Origin: Emcibacter sp. SYSU 3D8
GTDB taxonomy: Bacteria; Pseudomonadota; Alphaproteobacteria; SMXS01
Assembly (NCBI RefSeq): GCF_039655875.1
Contig: NZ_JBBYXK010000006.1
Coordinates: 1-64,000, forward strand
DNA length: 64,000 nucleotides
Reading direction: 5' to 3'
The notes under the pieces were generated by a model that was given only the letters and a program-made list of their open reading frames with translations, had not been told where the DNA came from and did not search any database. Of the stretch, positions 61,803 to 64,000 are shown one piece after another. The position numbers and the translations under genes are program-made. Every line of letters starts with the position of its first letter. Within the stretch, counting starts at the first letter, position 1.

Positions 61803-62954
61803 ATGACCGGCCGCTCGCGCACTCGCAGTCTGGCGGCCATCATCGGCATGATCAGCGTGGTCGGTCTGGTGTTCGGTCTCACTGCACCGCTGCTCAACCT
61901 GCTGCTCGAGCGTCAGGGCCTGAGCGGCCGGATGATCGGCCTGAATGGCGCCATGACGGCGTTTGGCGCACTGATCTTCACGCCGTTCATTCCGTCGGTC
62001 GCGGTCAGGCTTGGCCCCTTCCGCGTGCTGTTCTTCACCCTGAGCGCAACCGCGCTCCTGCTGCTCGCATTCAAACTGCTCGACGACTATCGGTTGTGGT
62101 TCGCGCTGCGTTTCCTGATGGGAATCGCCATTGTCGTGCCCTTCCTGATCAGCGAGATCTGGATCAACCAGATCGCCACGCCCGAGAACCGGGGACGCTT
62201 GCTGGGCATCTATGCCGCCAGCATATCGGCCGGGTTCGGCGCCGGGCCGCTGCTGATGCAGCTGACCGGCGTGGACGGCTGGACACCCTTCATTGTCGCG
62301 GCTCTGCTGGTGCTGGTCGCGATCGGCGCCATCACCATGGCGCGCAGCGACCGGCCCTACCTGGATCCGAAAGGCCACAAGTCGCCGCTGCCCTATATGC
62401 GTGCGGCGCCAATCGCCATTCTGGCCGGCCTGATGTATGGCGCCATCGAAACCGGCATTTTCGGCCTGTTGCCGGTTTTCGGCGTGCGCTCGGGCTTTAG
62501 CGAGGGCATGGCGGCGGCGCAATTGACGGTGATCGCGGCGGGCAACATCCTGCTGCAATATCCGGTGGGCTGGCTGGCCGACAAGGCGCCCGCACGCCGC
62601 GTCCTGATGTTGTGCGCCGTCACCGGCGTACTGGGCGGCCTGCTGCTGCCGGCGGTGAAGGACTCGCTCCTGATGTGGCCGCTGCTGTTCTTCTGGGGCG
62701 GCACCATCACCGGCATGTACACCGTGGCGCTGACCATGCTCGGTCGCAAATATACCGGCCTGGCGCTGGCCTCGGCCAATGCGGCGTTGATCCTGGCCTA
62801 CAATGCGGGCGCCATGGGCGGTCCCCCCCTGCTGGGGCAGGCCATGGATCTGGTCGACCCTGACGGTCTGGTCTACGGGCTGGCCGGCTTCTTCCTGATC
62901 TTCGTGATCGCCAACCTGGTCGTGCCCAGGGAACGGGCCGCGACCGCTGCGTGA
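61803..62954 (+). CDS. MFS transporter
   Basis: The 383-residue protein has about twelve membrane helices. Features include an N-terminal VVGLVFGLTAPLLNLLLERQG, the loop FLMGIAIVVPFLISEIWINQIATPENRGRLLGIY between helices 4 and 5, and QYPVGWLADKAPARRVLM (motif A-like) in the second half. It resembles the YcaD/UMF-type branch. The substrate is unknown. It starts four bases after the DUF983 gene. Confidence 0.9.
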   Translation: MTGRSRTRSLAAIIGMISVVGLVFGLTAPLLNLLLERQGLSGRMIGLNGAMTAFGALIFTPFIPSVAVRLGPFRVLFFTLSATALLLLAFKLLDDYRLWFALRFLMGIAIVVPFLISEIWINQIATPENRGRLLGIYAASISAGFGAGPLLMQLTGVDGWTPFIVAALLVLVAIGAITMARSDRPYLDPKGHKSPLPYMRAAPIAILAGLMYGAIETGIFGLLPVFGVRSGFSEGMAAAQLTVIAAGNILLQYPVGWLADKAPARRVLMLCAVTGVLGGLLLPAVKDSLLMWPLLFFWGGTITGMYTVALTMLGRKYTGLALASANAALILAYNAGAMGGPPLLGQAMDLVDPDGLVYGLAGFFLIFVIANLVVPRERAATAA

Positions 62955-62955
62955 G

Positions 62956-63642
62956 CTAGCGGCCCATGCTCACCGGAGCGCTGTAGCTTAACTCGCCATC
63001 GGGATAGGTCGCGGTCATCCGCGCGGCGGTGCCGTCGATCACCACGTCGTCCCTCGACAGGTTCATTCGGCGAAGCGTCAGGTCCCCGAAATTGAGTCTC
63101 ACAAACGGTATGGCATCGGCGAAATTCTGCCGCAGCCAGGCCGTCGCGACCTGGCCGACCCGCTCGGCCACACCGTGCGCCTGCTGCAGATTTCGCGCCG
63201 ACGCGGCCAGCGCAATACGGCGCCCGGCACGAAGCGCCGCCCAGTCGCCCTTGACGAACCGGGCGGGCACCGTCACCTCGTTCGGCAGATCGCGGGCCCA
63301 GATACGCAGCAGCGGTTGACCGTTCACCGCCTTGCCCACAACAAATCCACGCGGTTCCTGACCTGGCGCGAAGCTGTCGTCGCGGGACTGCGGTGCGCTG
63401 CCGATACGCTGGCTTGCCAGCATGCCGCTACCATTCGCCGACAGGGTGTAGTGCAGCCGGGTACGGCTTACGGCATAACTCAACCGGGCAGGATCGCCAG
63501 CGTATTCTTCGGTGACGCCGCTGATGCCAATATGAACGTCGATACCGGCCGTGTCCGACTGGGCCAGCGCGGGCGCCGGCGTCAGGGCCAGACCGGCGAC
63601 GGCCAGAACGCGCAGCAGCGCGGATGTCCGGGGGCGCCTCAG
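62956..63642 (-). CDS. hypothetical secreted protein, CTG start proposed
   Basis: The frame open to 63642 encodes a clear signal peptide (LRRPRTSALLRVLAVAGLAL, then TPAPALAQ and SDTAG). It has no ATG, GTG or TTG before 63483, which lies inside the mature part. A CTG at 63640-63642 overlaps the upstream TGA (CTGA), like an ATGA junction, and is the likely start. The C-terminal domain (LLRIWARDLPNEVTVPARFVKGDW, then MTATYPDGELSYSAPVS) resembles the neighbouring upstream gene. The family is unknown. It is probably periplasmic. Confidence 0.65.
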   Translation of the reverse strand: MRRPRTSALLRVLAVAGLALTPAPALAQSDTAGIDVHIGISGVTEEYAGDPARLSYAVSRTRLHYTLSANGSGMLASQRIGSAPQSRDDSFAPGQEPRGFVVGKAVNGQPLLRIWARDLPNEVTVPARFVKGDWAALRAGRRIALAASARNLQQAHGVAERVGQVATAWLRQNFADAIPFVRLNFGDLTLRRMNLSRDDVVIDGTAARMTATYPDGELSYSAPVSMGR

Positions 63643-64000
63643 GGCGCGGCTTTCAGTTCGGCGCTGTAAGTGGCCGTCGCCGAGGGATAACTGATGGTGA
63701 AGCCCATCTTGTTCCCCTGGATGATGACCTGGTCGCCGTCGGTGCGCATCGTGCGCAACTCCAGCATCTCAAGGCCGGGTTTTGGAAGACTCGTCAGTTG
63801 ATTGCTGACCTCCTTGGTGATCGGCGCCCTGATCTGGTCGAGAATACTCCGCAAGACCTGCATGTCCTCGACCGGGGCGATGATGGTAATGGTGCGGCCT
63901 TCGGTGAGCATGTTCCAGTCGCTGCGGATGAACTTGCCCTTCACCAGGACGTCGCCCTTCTTGCCCGACATGCGAATGCGCAACGTGGGCTGGTCGCCCG
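63639..64000 (-). CDS. hypothetical protein, 5' end outside window
   Basis: The C-terminal 120 residues are visible. They read QPTLRIRMSGKKGDVLVKGK, then FIRSDWNMLTEGRTITIIA, and end FTISYPSATATYSAEL. The pattern of R-I/W, F-x-x-x-D-W, G-R-x-I and Y-P-x-x-x-Y-S resembles the gene downstream, so the two look like tandem duplicates. It ends with TGA at 63639, sharing bases with the CTG start proposed for that gene. The frame stays open past the window edge, and a TTG at 63983 is probably internal. Confidence 0.65.
   Translation of the reverse strand, partial: GDQPTLRIRMSGKKGDVLVKGKFIRSDWNMLTEGRTITIIAPVEDMQVLRSILDQIRAPITKEVSNQLTSLPKPGLEMLELRTMRTDGDQVIIQGNKMGFTISYPSATATYSAELKAAP

Overview
The window is GC-rich alphaproteobacterial chromosome. 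The core gene order gatC-gatA-gatB, then ruvX-pyrB-pyrC-plsY-dprA-topA-rnr, and several TonB-dependent receptor remnants fit a Sphingomonadales-like or related genome. The species cannot be named from sequence alone. The flanks are ordinary housekeeping DNA. The middle is a patchwork of mobile DNA, phage-derived genes and defence genes.

Layout. Positions 1-3.6 kb hold decayed DNA: the 3' end of a TonB receptor, the broken 5' end of another, a hypothetical gene, a CBS-domain gene and an inactivated IS5-family transposase. Positions 3.6-6.9 kb hold a tight operon on the minus strand with a large serine recombinase followed by two ParB/RepB-like genes. Positions 7.4-15.6 kb mix core-type genes (ilvD, transglutaminase-like, SNase-like, DUF2945, DUF488, two secreted proteins) with an orphan HipB-like gene, hairpins and small repeats. 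Positions 14.4-16.6 kb are a graveyard of receptor, terminase, IS3 and sulfotransferase-like fragments.

Positions 16.5-30.1 kb form a phage-like element: GpA-type large terminase with a small-terminase-like partner, DUF3489, a ParB-methyltransferase fusion with a GIY-YIG gene, an accessory rsgA, DUF6362, a primase-helicase, an excisionase-like gene, and a four-gene ATGA-coupled cassette (small protein, DUF2924, large serine recombinase, HTH protein). No portal, capsid or tail gene is present, so it looks like a satellite or a remnant rather than a complete prophage. Positions 30.2-39.4 kb are a defence-like island: a DUF6884 protein coupled to a GIY-YIG-like protein, a second GIY-YIG protein, a 1763-residue STAND NTPase with an N-terminal nuclease-like domain, and a zinc-ribbon protein with a HEPN-type Rx4H motif. 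A tRNA-Ser(GCU) closes this island, with its 3' end facing it.

Positions 40-45.5 kb are ordinary genes (membrane protein, lipoprotein methyltransferase, Sel1-like, GST, beta-CASP hydrolase, SnoaL-like). Between the SnoaL-like gene and gatB sits a compact AT-richer retron: PRTase-like protein, winged-helix protein, a noncoding RNA with an 11-bp a1/a2 pairing, and a retron reverse transcriptase with NAxxH, YADD and VTG motifs. This matches a type III retron layout and is the most complete candidate system in the window. From 48.1 kb to the end is core: gatCAB, GrpB-like, ruvX, pyrB, an apparently non-catalytic dihydroorotase, plsY, dprA, topA, rnr, DUF983, an MFS transporter and two related secreted proteins, one of which appears to begin at a CTG codon.
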